A DNA stretch of 64,000 bases from Hyaloperonospora brassicae (Eukaryota > Oomycota > Peronosporomycetes > Peronosporales > Peronosporaceae), in contig CANTFL010000320.1 of the NCBI GenBank assembly GCA_947650285.1, positions 310,001 through 374,000 on the forward strand, in the 5' to 3' direction. The translations under genes and the position numbers were made by a program. The stretch's first letter is position 1; each line of letters begins with the position of its first letter. Shown piece by piece: positions 42,191 to 56,090 of this stretch. The notes beneath the pieces were generated by a model. The model was not told the origin of the DNA. It worked only from the letters and a program-made list of their open reading frames with translations, and made no database searches.

Positions 42191-44799
42191 AGAATTTGCC
42201 GGCAGTGTGCACTTATTTCAGTCAAAGAAGGCTTGTGCACAAACAGAAGCTTGTCGCAGCATGAACCAGCGATTGCCAACATCTCGCTCATACATTAACA
42301 TCGACAGCAGAGGGGGCTCATGCATCACTGACGCCATACTGCATATGTCGCATTATCAGCGAAAAGGTCTCGTAAATGCAGATTTTTAAAGGCCACAAAT
42401 TGCAGCGCGCGTTGCAGTTGATCAATACTAGGCTTCGTTTGGAAACCGCAGCGCCGCAACCATCTTAACATTTCAGAATTGTAGTGGGGAAATCCGCACA
42501 TCCCTGGGCCTACTCTGAGATCATGATATAAGCAAGTGATGCGGAAACGAATTAATCGATCTTGGTTGCTTTGCACAGCATTAAAATGTGTGTGGTGGAG
42601 TGGTGATCGATCTTTTGAAGGAGTCGACCCCAACTCTCCACTAGCTCTCGGACGACCGACTAACGGAGGGGGTACTCTGATTCCGTTCTGTATGCTTTGC
42701 TCACCTTGTGTACCCGTCGGTGGGTCGGGTTTCACTCTTCCAGATGAAATCGAGTCGATGCCAATCTTGACCGTGGTTGATATTGGTGCTGTCGCGTGGA
42801 AACCTTCACACGAGAGTGGGTGTACTTGTAAGGTAATCGGTATGAGTCACCTTGATCTCTACGAGATCGCCTATGTTCAGAGTATATGCTTGACCTGCGA
42901 GCCGTCTGATCACTTGGGCCGTCTCGCGATCTTGCACCCTTTGCCTCTACGTGTTCGCTGCGCCCGATCGCAGTTGAAGTTTATGTTGAGAGCCCTTTAT
43001 CCCTGGCCAAACAATCCAGAGATATAACTTGATTAAAGTATGCAACTATTCTTGACGTCGGATGGCCAATCATCCAACCCGTAATCAAAAGCGATACGTG
43101 CCCTTAGAAGCAAAGCGAACACTGTTTAATGCTAACCAATAAATCCAAAAATCTAACACATCGCTAGGCCTATCTATCACACGATTTTCGAAGCCACGCG
43201 TCTCCCTCCCAAGAGGTCGCCCTCCTTGTACCTCTGTGGTTTACATCAAGTGTATTCTCTCCGAAATCTTGGCGTGACCCACACCGAATTGTACATAACA
43301 GATCGAGATCGAGAGATCAGATCAAGATCGAGGGATCGTGTCTACAACAGATCGAGATCGAGAGATCGGATTGAGATCGAGAGTCACTCATCCTAGTCCG
43401 TAATCTTCCAGTCAGAATCCTTCTCGGACTAAACTGACGCCTGCTATCTGCTGGCTCTCACGCCCAACGCAACGGGTAGGTCTCTTGTCTTAATCACTTT
43501 ACCACATCTTCGTATTCAACATCCGGTTGAAAAAGGCCAAACTCGCAGCTCAGAACTGAGCCAAGCAGTATCGGCTAAAGGGGGTATCCAAATATAACCC
43601 ACAGCCAAACACTCAGTCGGTTGCGCGCTCGAAGCAAGTTGCTAAATGGTCAGATACCATCCCTCGGCGAATCATCTATGGTGAAAACGAAGGGCATGCG
43701 TACCGAAAAGAAAAATAACCCGATATTGTCGACAAATTGAGATCCATCCGGATTAGAGCATGCCACAGAGCGTCGCCGTCTTTTAAGAATCTGCGGTATG
43801 CCCAACCATGTCAAGCGCTCATTCCCGCAAAAGATGAAGGAGAGAAGAGAAGATGATAGCAGGAGGAGGAGGAGAAGACGTGCTTCGTGAAGAAAAGCAA
43901 CTCACGATCAGGTCTTCAAACAATTTAACTTTCTACACTAGAGAAAACGTTACAAACGTGATCAGTGGTGACGAAATTTGCGATACAAGAGGATGACTTT
44001 AATATGTTGTGTAAGATGGCATCAACTTATCTTAAATCAGGCAAAGAAAGGAATTTCTTTTGATGGCCAGTTTAACCTTAGTGAGCAAAATAGTTCTACT
44101 GGACATATGTTAAGATGGTGAGCGAGTGTGTTGAACTCGCATTCATATTAATCAGCTCGTCACTCTCGCTGTAGTTACTAAAGCGCATAAAACACCCAGC
44201 TCAAATTATTTTATTGTTGTGACCATTCTACATGTAATTACTACAATTACCTTCTAGATCATGTTCTTGCTCTTCCTTTTGCACCAATTTTTGCTCTTGT
44301 TTATGGTCTTGTTCTTTGTCTTGTTCTATTTCTATTTCTTGTTTCGTCTTGTTCTATATCTTGTTCTTAGTCGATTTTTTGGTATTGCTCTTTCTCTTTC
44401 GCTTCTTGTCCTTTGTCTAAAAGTTCAAGGATGAGGCGTCATATATAACTTCTATGACGAGTACCATACAGTCATGAAGTAATCCAAGAGAGCCTGATAG
44501 TACTTAACATAACTATTTTCTTACATTACATTAGATTGCTTGCGCCAATCTTTCAACTTGTTAGGTAGATTTAGTGACAAACGCCGTTATTCAATACCAA
44601 AACTTCCATCTTGTGTAGTAGTACCAAATTCAAAAATGTTCGTCAGTTAGCGCTATAAGACACCAAGAAACCCGTGCGCACCGCAAAACCTATGTCAGCA
44701 CACGAGACCTCAAGTTTGCGCTTGTACTCCGCAATACTGCTAGTCAGGTCCAATCCATAGAAAGCGCATTAATAATCTCTTGACACAATCAGTACAGAG
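42191..44799. other. interior of the MULE; unassigned frame and GATCGAGA repeats
   Basis: A 163-codon plus-strand frame (42536-43027; contains FTLPDEIESMPILTVVDIGAVAW) stands out in length and GC content from the surrounding AT-rich DNA. I recognise no family, and the opposite strand is also partly open. Two copies of a GATCGAGATCGAGAGATC unit lie at about 43300-43390. The rest is AT-rich and empty. Confidence 0.35.
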
Positions 44800-45010
44800 C
44801 TGGTGTAGCGTGGTGTGATTGTGAAATGTGCAGTGGTGGTGTAGTATGATGTGGCAGTGAAGTGTGATGTGATGGCGTAATGTGGTGTAGCGGAATTCGT
44901 TTGGTGGAATAAGGCGGAACTTGTTAAACGTGTGGTATGGTGGAACTTGATAACAGTGTGGTGTAATGGAGCATGCTAAAAGTGTCGTAAATATAGTAAA
45001 AAGTGTTTTG

Positions 45011-48000
45011 AAATAGCAATTCCCATTGATGATCAGCACTATAAACCATCCGACCATCACAAATACTAATACTGCTATCTATCACTACAACTGCCAGCCG
45101 TCACTATCATTGCTACTACTACAACTAATACTATACTACTTCTTCTTTATGCTTGATACAACAACTATTTTTACTACATACTATACTACGATTATTACTA
45201 CTATATCTGCTACTCTGTCTTATACATCAAATATAAATTACGGCTGTCATTTGGGATAATGCGCCACATTTATTCTGACCGCGCCATTAAAGTTAAGATC
45301 GATAATTAGCGGTAGGAGGGGGCGCGGTTACATATCATGAAGTAAGGCAGATTGCTAAACACTTGATCGCAGGTCAAGGTTGTACATACTGTATGCTAGT
45401 TGTAATTATGCGCACGACCATTCGGTATTTGAAACCAATTACGGAGTAAACTTCGTTTTGCTAATGCCCAAAAGACACCAAGATTTCCAGTTTTAGAAAA
45501 TTTCTTATACTAATCTTACCAAACAATACCTTCCCCGAAGCTTTCACTGTCGCGAGACATTAATTTGTCATATCACACCAAGGCGGATTCAATGAACACA
45601 ATTAAACTGCTTCGATTTTAGCGATTGGCAAAAGGACAGCACATTTGCGTCGGCTTTGTTTATCGTCAATTTAGCATACGAATTGTAATTTTATTTGACA
45701 TATCAGAATAGCCAAGCACGGATGCAACATTTAATTTATTATTATTATCATAAAATTCGATGTAGTTACACCGTTTTGTGTTTCTATCCTCTACTAACTC
45801 CGTCTTCTAAGATCGATTGTGTGAGGGTTCAGCTGTCGAGAGCTTAGCAATACACAAGCTTTTGCTGAGTATGATTAATAATTAGATGACCATTGCTGGA
45901 TTACGATTTGTCTAAATGCAATTTTGTCGTATAACTACGACCTCAACGCTGGTCTTAGTTTATTAGGTTTATTTCTTTTTTGTAACCGGTAATCAATTTT
46001 TAATTGGCTCAATCTAGTATCCCCGGGTAAATAAAATTGAGCTAGATGTAAGTCGATGAATTTGTATAGAGCGACATCGACTGTGTTGCATTTTACATAA
46101 GATCGTGGATTGGAAATGTCGCTGAAAAGCACCGCCAGATGTAATTCTGCTCGATCCCTGTCCACAAGAGAACTACATAGAATATACACGATCGACATGT
46201 AAGAATTGTCTTACAGCTACATCACATATACGATAGGTTTGAAATCGGTAAGGCAATAAGTTCGAAGTACATAGGTGATTCTAGAATACATGTCAAGGAG
46301 GAGGGAGCGAGATTTTTGAAAGATTGATTGAGCCAAGGCTAGATTGTAGATAGATATGCAGCGGAAGACGCCGTACTAGTACGAATGGTTGCGTATTATA
46401 AAGGAGAAAAATTTATGCTTCTCGTTTTAAGATGACATCGTCACGGATATACGAGCAAGCATTAGCTAGTATCGTCTCTGATGTCCGGGCATCTATTTTA
46501 AAAATTGTTGTATATTATGAACTTTGAAATGACCACGTTCCTCCTGTTCTTGTGACTGTGGTATTGTTAAAACTACAAAAACATTGCAGACTTCTTTTTA
46601 TAGAGACCTATTTACGGTCGAGAAGCTTGCGTGGAAGGCCCTCTCTTCCACAATAAACTTTATTAACTTCAATTTGTGCATGGTGGTGTCCACCCAATTG
46701 AAAATTGTCGCAAAATATATTTAGGTATCAAAAGAATTTGTACCAGCGCAAAATATTATTGTATCTACTAGACATGTTTCCGCTAGGCTATGTATTGTAG
46801 ATATTTCGAGATTGTTTACCGTATTGGCGTTTTATCGAGGCCAAAGAATTTAGCATTAATACTAATAGGTGTAGAAGTATCATCATAAAGACTACACTGT
46901 ATAGATAGCCTTTCGTCTAAAATTCCGATTACGGCTTGTTTAGAGCATGTGTTGAAACTTGACTAATACGGGCTGCATAACTTAGAAAGGAGCCGGATAT
47001 GCTTCGAACGTCACTCGCCGGGACGACAGTGCGATATTTTGATAAAATCTTACTCTTGTTGGATAAAATAACATATTCGAACGCGTTGCGAATGCTATAC
47101 GTATCTTTATAATAATCACTTAATTTGATTTATATACAGCAACCCTATCTGGTAGGACTAGTAACAACCTTTACTTGCCATATTTTTTCCCATCAAGTCG
47201 TCATATAACACAAATGATGATTTATCTATTTTTATCTTTACGATTGATCTTATATGGAAGTCTTACGTAATTCAATTGTATACCAATGTTTATACATTTG
47301 CATCTTCCACCGATCAATTCTTCATCGTTTATGATAGAAAATGTTGTTTTAGCTACGTTTTACTATATGCAGAAGACCGTTTGCTTCTGAAGAGTGTTGC
47401 ATTTCTAGTGATCTACATGAGATTGAAGTAATCGATTTGTTTGCGATAAACTATGCAATGTATATTGGGTATTTCAAACATTGCATTAAAAGTTTTGGGT
47501 CCGCCCTAAGCTTTGCGTTTACAAATAGTGTCTCATAGTACTTAATAAGTCCGGCCACGCAATAAGACCGAATATCGCAACAGAAAATATTTTGCATCCT
47601 CCTTTCTCATATCTTGCAACTGCATCATGCCATAACCTGGAACTAACATTTGACACTTCCTATATATGTTTCGTATTGTTTTATGTTGTTCACTTATTAT
47701 CGGGATACGTTAATATTTAAAAATGTGGTGTTTCAACGTAAACAACTTAGCTCCGCTCAATATTTGCTCAATATAGGACATTATATTCGTAGTTAGATCT
47801 CTAGTTATCGCAATACGCGCGCAAACGTAGTAGGCGGGTCACTATATTTGATGTTTGTAGCGTATTATGATGGCGAAGATCCTCTTTCTACCACTTTCGT
47901 TTGGCTATTCACCAGTCACTCTCCATGAAAACCCTGCGTACTAGTTTTGCCCTGTAATTGGCTATATGTCAAAAACTAACGAATAATAAAGAAACGCAAA

Positions 48001-51000
48001 ATATTGGACGAATTATAGTCTTGATTATAAATTACCAGATTTTATAACGTAAAATACGTTTCACTGTATAATGTTCAACATCCCGCTAGAGTCACCGTGT
48101 ATATGAACGACTAGTTTAACTGTGACGAGTAGCCAAAATCCTTCCATTCGGTTTTAGCCATTCAATCATTTATGAAGTTTTAAGGCAGTCACTGTAGAAG
48201 TAAATCAATGTTACCGACTTCTCCTATGGTTGTGTCCCAATTCTCCGGGGATACTGCATCAACTTGCAGGACGCAAAGAATTCTCCAACACTTGAAAAAG
48301 AGATATATCCCGCTGAGTAGAATTGGCATTTGATGTCACAGCTATTCAAGCCCAGTTCACCAAACGAATCCTCTAGGCCATGTTTGCTGGATCAAACAAT
48401 GAGCTTCGCTACTGGTGCCACATTTAGGTGGTCAAGGTAAACGCGCTTCCTGTGTGAGATTTTCTCTTGAAACCTTCTTGTATGCCCTTTATTCTTTCTC
48501 TAATCGATATAAGTGCTAAATACATTACTTCCTGACGATGAGAATGCACAAATCACATGTGTGAATATCATTCTTTCAGAATTGACCCCTTTTGCGGCCA
48601 GGCAGGAATCGCTGCGGCTGCTGCTTCGCTGCTGCCAGTGAAAATTGTGACTGCTCGACACTATCAATTTTAGATATAAATATACTGTAATATTAGAGAT
48701 TGGGATTTTCATTGTTCGCCCGGGATGTATTAAGTCGCAGTTTGTATTTTTATAGCAATATCTTTAAAGCTGCAGCAGAGATCTTGTCAAAAACGGTTGA
48801 TTAGAACGACCTGTAGCCAAGACTTAATGTCGCCCATTCTCGACCTATTTGCAGTCTCTTTGATGCACGCTGATGATCACGAAGAGGGCAGGCATGCAGC
48901 TTCCACAGTCAAGAAATACCGTCTAGGCAAATATAAACCTCGATTGAATGGCTTCAGGCACGCTTTATCGCACGAAGTTGTGGTATGCACAGTCCGCAGC
49001 GCACCACAATCTAATTCTGCTGTAATTTAGTCCTTGAAGAGCAGTCAAGTATCCTAAGATGAACCATGACATGGCAGAATATTCTTTTCTACCAATTACC
49101 AAATGTATAAAACTTCCGTTTTTTATGAATTTGATACTTCAGTGCTCTTTAAGGAGTTTATAGTCTGAAAAGCTTTCAAGTGTCTTTCCAAAGCCAGGTA
49201 AAAATATAAATGCGGATATGTCAATGGCACAAAATGAATACAACGTTACTGCCGTTAAAATACAGTCGACACGGCATTTATCAAAGAAAGTACACGATCA
49301 CTTACAAACGTCTTAGCACCACCAAAACAGCACTAAAATTAGTTCTATGTGTCAAAATGCCCATAGGTAATGTTCCGCACGTTACCAAGATATAAAACAG
49401 AACAAAAAGGTAATAATTTAATGCGTGCCGTTGTTTCCACATGGTGCATTAAACGCGGATTAAAACGCTTACCGTGTACGTTGCTTCGATCCTATATATC
49501 TTCCTCGCAATATGTCGGCGGTATGATGATATAGAAAAGGAAAAGCTAAATTAATATTGCGTTAACTTTTACTGAGCACCGACATGAGTAAATAAGGGTG
49601 CATCAGGGAAGTCTTGCAGGCAATCAAGTAGAGTAGCAAGCGGAGATCGACCAGCTAGTATGCGCATCCGTTCTATGTGCTTGACATTGTTTACATCTCA
49701 TGCGCTATTGTAATTTCATGAGGATGCATTTATACCACTATTCGGACAGAATTCTGTCGCTTAACGGTAGCTTAAATTGCTTCTCTGCGATGATCTTCTT
49801 TCCGCGCGCGTTCTTGTAGATGGGCAAATAGGTCTGTAAATCCTTCGTCATTTTTATCGTTGTTGCCAATTTTAACTATCCCGTATTCTTTTGATTGAAC
49901 ACCTTATACAGCACATTTAACATGCACATTTCAACGCCGGTATCGAACACGCTTGCGCTTATTTAATACGGAGCTTGCTACCGCTAACGATGCGAATGAA
50001 TACTGCCAAGCAACAACTTCTATGTAACCTTACTTCTTGCTCCTAAGTCGCCTAGGTGCAGTAAGAGTCACAATGTAACCCCTATCAGCTATATTTAAAT
50101 TGACAGTAGCACGCTCTATATATAGACTAGCATCGATATTGTTGGTAAGATATTGGTAACTCATAATTATGTAAGTAGTGTAATGATTTCGAAGTATGGT
50201 AATCGAATCAAAGTTCGTTCGAACTCGAGCAAGATCAGTTGTAGTGTGCTTGAACTTGATGTTTTTAAAATCAGTCACAATTCTGTGAAGTACTCGATGG
50301 TGATTGATTGTTAGCATTCACTCATTGTTGAGTAGCGGGTCCCTGGTATATGACATGTATCAAACGATAAATAAGATACATTAAAAGCATCATATAACTC
50401 ATTTATTTCCACGTTTAGATGTGTTTACAGTAAAAATATGTCTTCTTCTGTACGCAAAATGTACGTTAAAATTTTGCGCACGTGCCGAAACTATTGGTGT
50501 AAGTAGCTTATACTTTGTCAATTACATTTGAAGAGTGCCCCGTAAAACCTCTTGATTCTTCGCTGTCCGTATAAAGCACAAATTTCTATCAAATGTGAGC
50601 ATAACAGCTGAGATATAGTCCAGATTTCATGCGATAGGTGGCTACGCTAACTTGACACCTAAGTTTGATTTCCCGAGATTTGGTCTTGGATATCATGTGT
50701 CACCACGCGCCCGCGTTTTGGTTGATGGAGATGTCCGAGAGTCGGATCAGACACGCGTCATATCTGACGAAGCGAGCATTTATAGTTCAACATACCTTTT
50801 ATCTTTTTAGGCATAATAGGCGGAGCCTGCACGCTTGTGGTAAGCACATTTGGCACCTAAAAAGATGCGTAACGGATGTGACAAATAGGCTAGATGGTAT
50901 CTTTATGATCATATTGCGACAATGAGCTTTGTTAAATTCGACATTGGTAGGTGGAAAGAGCCGCAATCGAGATTTCGCGACCGATGGATTGTAAGCAATA

Positions 51001-53040
51001 ATTAACAAAAAATATTTGATTTGACAATTGTATGAGGCGATGTAGCAGTTTCTGGTACGGATGAGAAGATATGAGATTTAAGATCGCGATTTACAACCTA
51101 CAATTGAGTTCGTATATATAGACTTGTAAAGTTTATTTGTATATAGCAATGAGTGTGATATGCGATAGAGGATTGGTCAATATTATATAAAAATGTGAGG
51201 AGCTGAAGAAGGCAGGTCAAATGGCAAAGTGGCTGTAGTCGACTGTTTTGAGTATAAGCCTCATGCCGATGTGTGTTGAACACCGCAAACCGCAAAACAA
51301 TTCGAATGCCATAAGTTATTAATGAGTTGCGAACCTTAATCCGTAATATATTTTTCTCGATACATAGTACGCAAACTGTACTTCATAGTCTGCGATTTGC
51401 GTTCGAATACCCTATATCCGTACTAATGTTACACGTGCGTTATTTCTGTCTTTAAAGGGGACATATATATAATTGAGACGAAACGTATCGGAAACATTGA
51501 AAATTATACTGTCGCCAATTCTCCACCTATAGTATTTTTTGGCTCCGACGCGTAATGCTAAATGTCGCACGCCATATAAAAGCTTTTCTTCTGTGCTCCT
51601 GGCAAGCGTGTTCAAAAAACGTGGCACGCCAAAATTGTAATCGTACGCCGCAAAATAACTTTGGTTCGATATACAATCGCGATAAGGCTGAATGAGCCAA
51701 CGAGAAATTGAACTAGCTATCATCATATGTGGTATAGCAGTTACTTAAATCTTTATTCATACAGCCTCAATGCAAAACATATTATTGTAGAAACAAATCG
51801 GCGTAATGGACTGTAAGTTAGGATAATCTCCTGCTCAATTCGCCCATTTTGGTTTCAGTTGTGGGTGTCCCCTATTTTTTTTGAATCCACTCCCTTTTCC
51901 AACAAGACTGCCTAATTTCAGCAGCTTTGGAAAACCATCATTTCCTGTGGCTTTGCACAAACGGATGGAAGCCGACGCTTACGCGCTTTTACAGGTCACC
52001 GGGCGCATTGTACACCGACTAAAACGTTATGGTGCCTTCGGCTATAACCCACTGGCTTGTCATTAAAGAAAACTATCAGGAAATGGTATTTCTTTCGATA
52101 TCACCGACTCCTCGCCAAACTTCAAATCGGCTCTTGCTACTGTGGTTTACCCCCTCGTAGTCGACACGCCTTTTTCTTTCTCTGTAATGAGCGTTACCCA
52201 ACCCTGTCTTTCCTAACCTTGTAACGAAACCTTCGAAACTTTTCAAAGCTATGCCTTTCGAGGTATTGACGGCAGTCATACTGCAGTCCGCGTAAGTACT
52301 TATTGTGAAGTGTACGCGTGTCTTTGACGCAGCAATTCTGCACTAAATTGCTTTATCTATTTTGCTGTATTGCAGAGCCAGTTTGAGTAGCTTACTATTC
52401 TTTTCTAAGGCTTACATACAATAAACCTGATGGAATTGATGTTCGATCTTCTGGAACTCTGCACTATAATACGCGTGTGTCGACGTCAATTCACCGACCT
52501 CAGGTTCTCCACTTTATGTCGCAGACCTTCCGTTTGCCGACCACTTGGGTCCCAGACCGTCAACTTATATACATAGTCATATTTGCTACACCGCTCGATT
52601 CTTGGACAAGCGGTTTATCTTAGCTGATTTATATACTCCATCAACTAATAACCGATTAGGTGACATTATTTGGTAATATGCATCTAGATCGATCTCCAAA
52701 GTATTGTGATGTAAAGAACACCGCTTTTGGTACAAATGCGCAAAGATATTCACAAATAATGAATCAGTATTTGACGAGTCGGAACTCGTTGAGTCGGACC
52801 TCGATGAGTCGAGAGTGCAAAGGCATTCCATAATTTGACTAAGATTTTGTATAAAAGAGACAGAATAGCGAGTGGGAGCCACTCACGTCACATTTACTAA
52901 ACAAGAATAAGAGATAATCAATACAGAATATAAAATTATGACCCTAAGACACACGTGCACTTCGCGGTAAGTCCTTTTGCGGGATACAATATGACGGCCG
53001 TCGAACCTTGAGAGGCATAGCTTGTAGATATTTCGAATGA
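45011..53040. other. 8-kb AT-rich gene desert
   Basis: AT-rich with no open frame above about 100 codons and no recognisable protein motif. The longest frames are on minus (45935-46198, 50030-50317, 51412-51726, 52586-52882), all unassigned. They probably represent very old, mutated transposon DNA. No tandem array, tRNA or rRNA was seen. Confidence 0.6.
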
Positions 53041-53095
53041 TAGCGTTAAGAGGTTAAGTCGGCCCTGAGTGAGCACTCGCTAAAAGTGCGCCTTC

Positions 53096-53215
53096 AGAAT
53101 TGTCCAGTGGTAAGCCGTTGACCCAATAGATTGAACCGTTTAAGTCTTGTCGAGCGACAATCCCGGCAACTCAATAAAGATACCACTCAAGACTTGTCCA
53201 GCGACAAGCCGGTGG
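53096..53215. repeat. about three degenerate 47-48-bp repeats with a TTGTC..GACAA hairpin
   Basis: Related units at about 53099, 53147 and 53194 share CTTGTC-SAGC-GACAA and a following CCG; two of them have a perfect 5-bp stem. The flanks hold GAGTG-AG-CACTC. Confidence 0.55.
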
Positions 53216-54699
53216 GTCTCAGCCGAGGTCACCGTAACTCCTCTAGTCGGGTGCACACAGCACTTGGCGAACTACAAAAGTGCGTAAAGTGTCGGCTTCT
53301 ACCCTTTGATATAACTTCATAGAGGTGAAAGGTTTAGAATTTGTTGGGCTCAGGCAGGCTTCCGGCGGATTTTTAACTGCGAAAAGTAGATTAGGCGAAA
53401 GAAACAACTGGACCTGAAGGGGATAACCTCAAAGTAATATCTTCAAATCCCAACGGAACAGTTGAACTCGCCGACTTAACTCGGCTATGTTGTTGTGTAA
53501 GTGCGTTGAAAGTGTGATATTACAATACTCACTAACTACCATACCACAGATATTTCATGTCTATTGAATAAGAAAAATGATTGGGAGAGGCTAAGAAATG
53601 GGTATGAGTTAATCCCCAAAATCATGTTATATATGGGGAAGATATATTTGTCAAACGTTTCGACCAAAAACGTCAGTGAAACGTGCCCAAGTCAAGGTCA
53701 AAGATTTACAAGCATATTTAGCTCAATGTTTGGACATAGTCCTAACAATTCTAAATATATTGTTATTATATTCAGAATTTTTAGGATTTGGTAGTGAAAC
53801 ACAAATGTTCGAGCAGTATTTTTAATTAAAAAAGAATATTGCAATGATCGACGTCATTATTAGAATTCCGGCCGGAAATTCATACATGTGTTCAAGATGA
53901 AAATTTAGCATTCCATGGGATCAGTTTGGAGGATTTTTATCTGTATCCGGAATAGGTGTACTCTGTATAGATGTTTGATAGGTTAGAGATTCGTTTTATC
54001 TGGTAAATATACAGACTTTAATCCCTCTTCTTCTGCTCGTTCGAACCTTTGGACAAAGTTTCTCTGACCTTTCGACGACTGGAGGCAAATGTGTAATAAG
54101 ACAAGGAAGATCGGTCACGAATCGCTGGCTAAGATTGCAAAGACAAGCACCAAATTTGTTTGGCCTGGATCTCGAAAGTAGTCACAAGATCCATCTGCGA
54201 TAGGACTGAGAGAACAAAGAAAAGGAAATGATAGCAAGATCTCGGTGAGGATCGAGTGGTCAATATTGTATTATAAGAAGTTTTGAGACCGCACTGAGTG
54301 AGATCAACGCAAAAGAACCGGATCGCTGTGTGAAGATTTTGCACAGTAATCAACTTTCGTCTGATAGCACAACGCGAGATCGACTCCTCCCTGGACCGTG
54401 ATGAAGAGCTCAAGACAGGCCAGCCGACGAATACACAAAGTGAACACAAGGATATAAAGCAAGGCACGGATTGGAGTCCCCCTTCGCGAGTCGGCAAGTC
54501 TAGGCAAGTAGAATTTGTGACTCACCTTAGCAATTTTGTTCGATCAACTTCACCACATGTTCGTTTTAGATGGAATGTACTTGCTCGTTGGAAGGAAAAC
54601 GATATCTACCAGGTTAAACAAGCACCCTCCGCTTGTACTGAAAAAGTACAAGCTACTTCAACTGAAACAGCACCCGAACCTTGACTCACATTGCGCGTG
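53216..54699. other. degenerate transposon-derived spacer
   Basis: A plus-strand stretch at about 54350-54680 is open without a start codon (REIDSSLDRDEELKTGQPTN .. RFRWNVLARWKENDIYQVKQAP) and ends just before LTR-like DNA. It may be the end of an element's coding region, but I cannot assign it. Confidence 0.35.
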
Positions 54700-56090
54700 A
54701 TGAGGAAGGCCGATCTTGTAAAGCGGACATGCTTAAATAAAGGAAAAGTAGACCGGTATATAAAATGATTATTCGTCCAATAAAATTCTTTTTATTTATG
54801 TAATAGGATACCGGCAGTCACGTACTGGTAAACAAAACGACGCTAGCTGTCACTGACAGCAGAGATTGTGAGCACCCTTTCAACTCACGTGCACATTATA
54901 GAGGAAGGATTACTACCAAGACGATTTAGCTTAGTGGTGGTACAAGCAAAACTGTTTTACATATAAATAAGTCCTAATCTATTTTTTCTGTCAATAACTC
55001 TGTACTCATTGCTCTAATATACGACCATGCATTGTGAAGTCTTCTCACCACAGCCCATTGCGTGCGCCAAGCAGCGATTGGTGTGTTACTATCACCCCAT
55101 AAATCAATGAACGAGTAGACCGTAAGGTCACTGAATGGATATCATTGTGTCTTGTCATATTCTAAGAGGGACATCCACAGCACTAATATTCCTTATAATC
55201 AACCCTTATATCTGGTAGAAGTCATGTAACAGGTCCACCCCGTTCCGATCATAGTATATCAACGACAAAACCCACAATATAGATACCTGCCGCCCCAACA
55301 TTACGCGCGTCTAGCAGCGATTGGAGGTTTGGTTATATGTTTTGATGGCCGATGGCAGCCAATGAGTTAAGCAGTGCCAACTATATTCATATTCGGAGGT
55401 AACGCTCGACAAAACTATATAGTATTTGCTCGAAAAGATATATTGAAGAGAATTGTTACGTGCCGATACTAAACACCTTAGTTTTAGCGATAATGACATA
55501 TAACGGGATCACCTTGTTATCGATACGAAGTATCAGGAGCTGGGAGACAAGCTTAAAGAGCTGCGTTAATGTCAACCCATGCCGACTCTATAGCTTTTTC
55601 ATCAAAATGGGTGATAGTGCTCATGTGATGGGACACTTGTCATTCCGTACTGGAACACCAGTACGGAGTCAAATCTCACTAACAGCAGTGAAGGTCAGTG
55701 CCCTGCTAGGGTTTATGCACTATACAGAGGAAGGGTAAACATTTGAGGCAAAGGTTCTAGTTGTAGGAAAGCAAAACTGTCATTTAACATAATTGAGTCC
55801 AACATCTCTTGTTCTCTGTTTTGACGTAATGTAATCATATCAATATAACTAAGCGTATGATGAAGTCCACTCACCACCCATTGCGCGCGTCCAGCCCCCC
55901 CCAAACAGCGATTGGTGGGTGATATCATCTCATATATCAATTAGTGAGTAGACCGTTGGGTCATCTCGACAATATCACTGTATTAAGTGATATTGTTAAA
56001 AGAATATTCAAGATAAAATTCTTTATTACCATTTCGCACAATGATAATATTATTGTAACGGGCTACCCCGTTCCAGATCAGCTGCAGCAG
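54700..56090. repeat. cluster of diverged LTR fragments in direct orientation
   Basis: Two homologous, diverged segments lie at about 54890-55260 and 55725-56075. They share GAGGAAGG, GCAAAACTGT, a CACCACCCATTGCGCGCG/CACAGCCCATTGCGTGCG block, CAGCGATTGGTG, ATCAATnAnnGAGTAGACCGT and GTCCACCCCGTTCC/GGCTACCCCGTTCC. A third end-like piece is near 54760-54800 (AATAAAATTCTTTTTATT versus GATAAAATTCTTTATTACC). Only about 450 bp of non-coding DNA lies between the two main copies. Confidence 0.6.

Larger units (their letters stand above)
40915..45010. mobile_element. decayed Mutator-like element (MULE) with inverted terminal regions
   Basis: The left end (about 40915-41130) carries repeated CCACCACACTT / AAGTTCCGCCACACCACACTT motifs. 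The right end (about 44800-45010) carries their reverse complements (GTGTGGTATGGTGGAACTTG, AAGGCGGAACTTG). This gives a roughly 4.1-kb element with long, degenerate terminal inverted repeats. A MULE transposase fragment lies near its left end. The interior from 42.2 to 44.8 kb is non-coding or captured sequence. Exact ends and target duplication were not determined. Confidence 0.7.
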
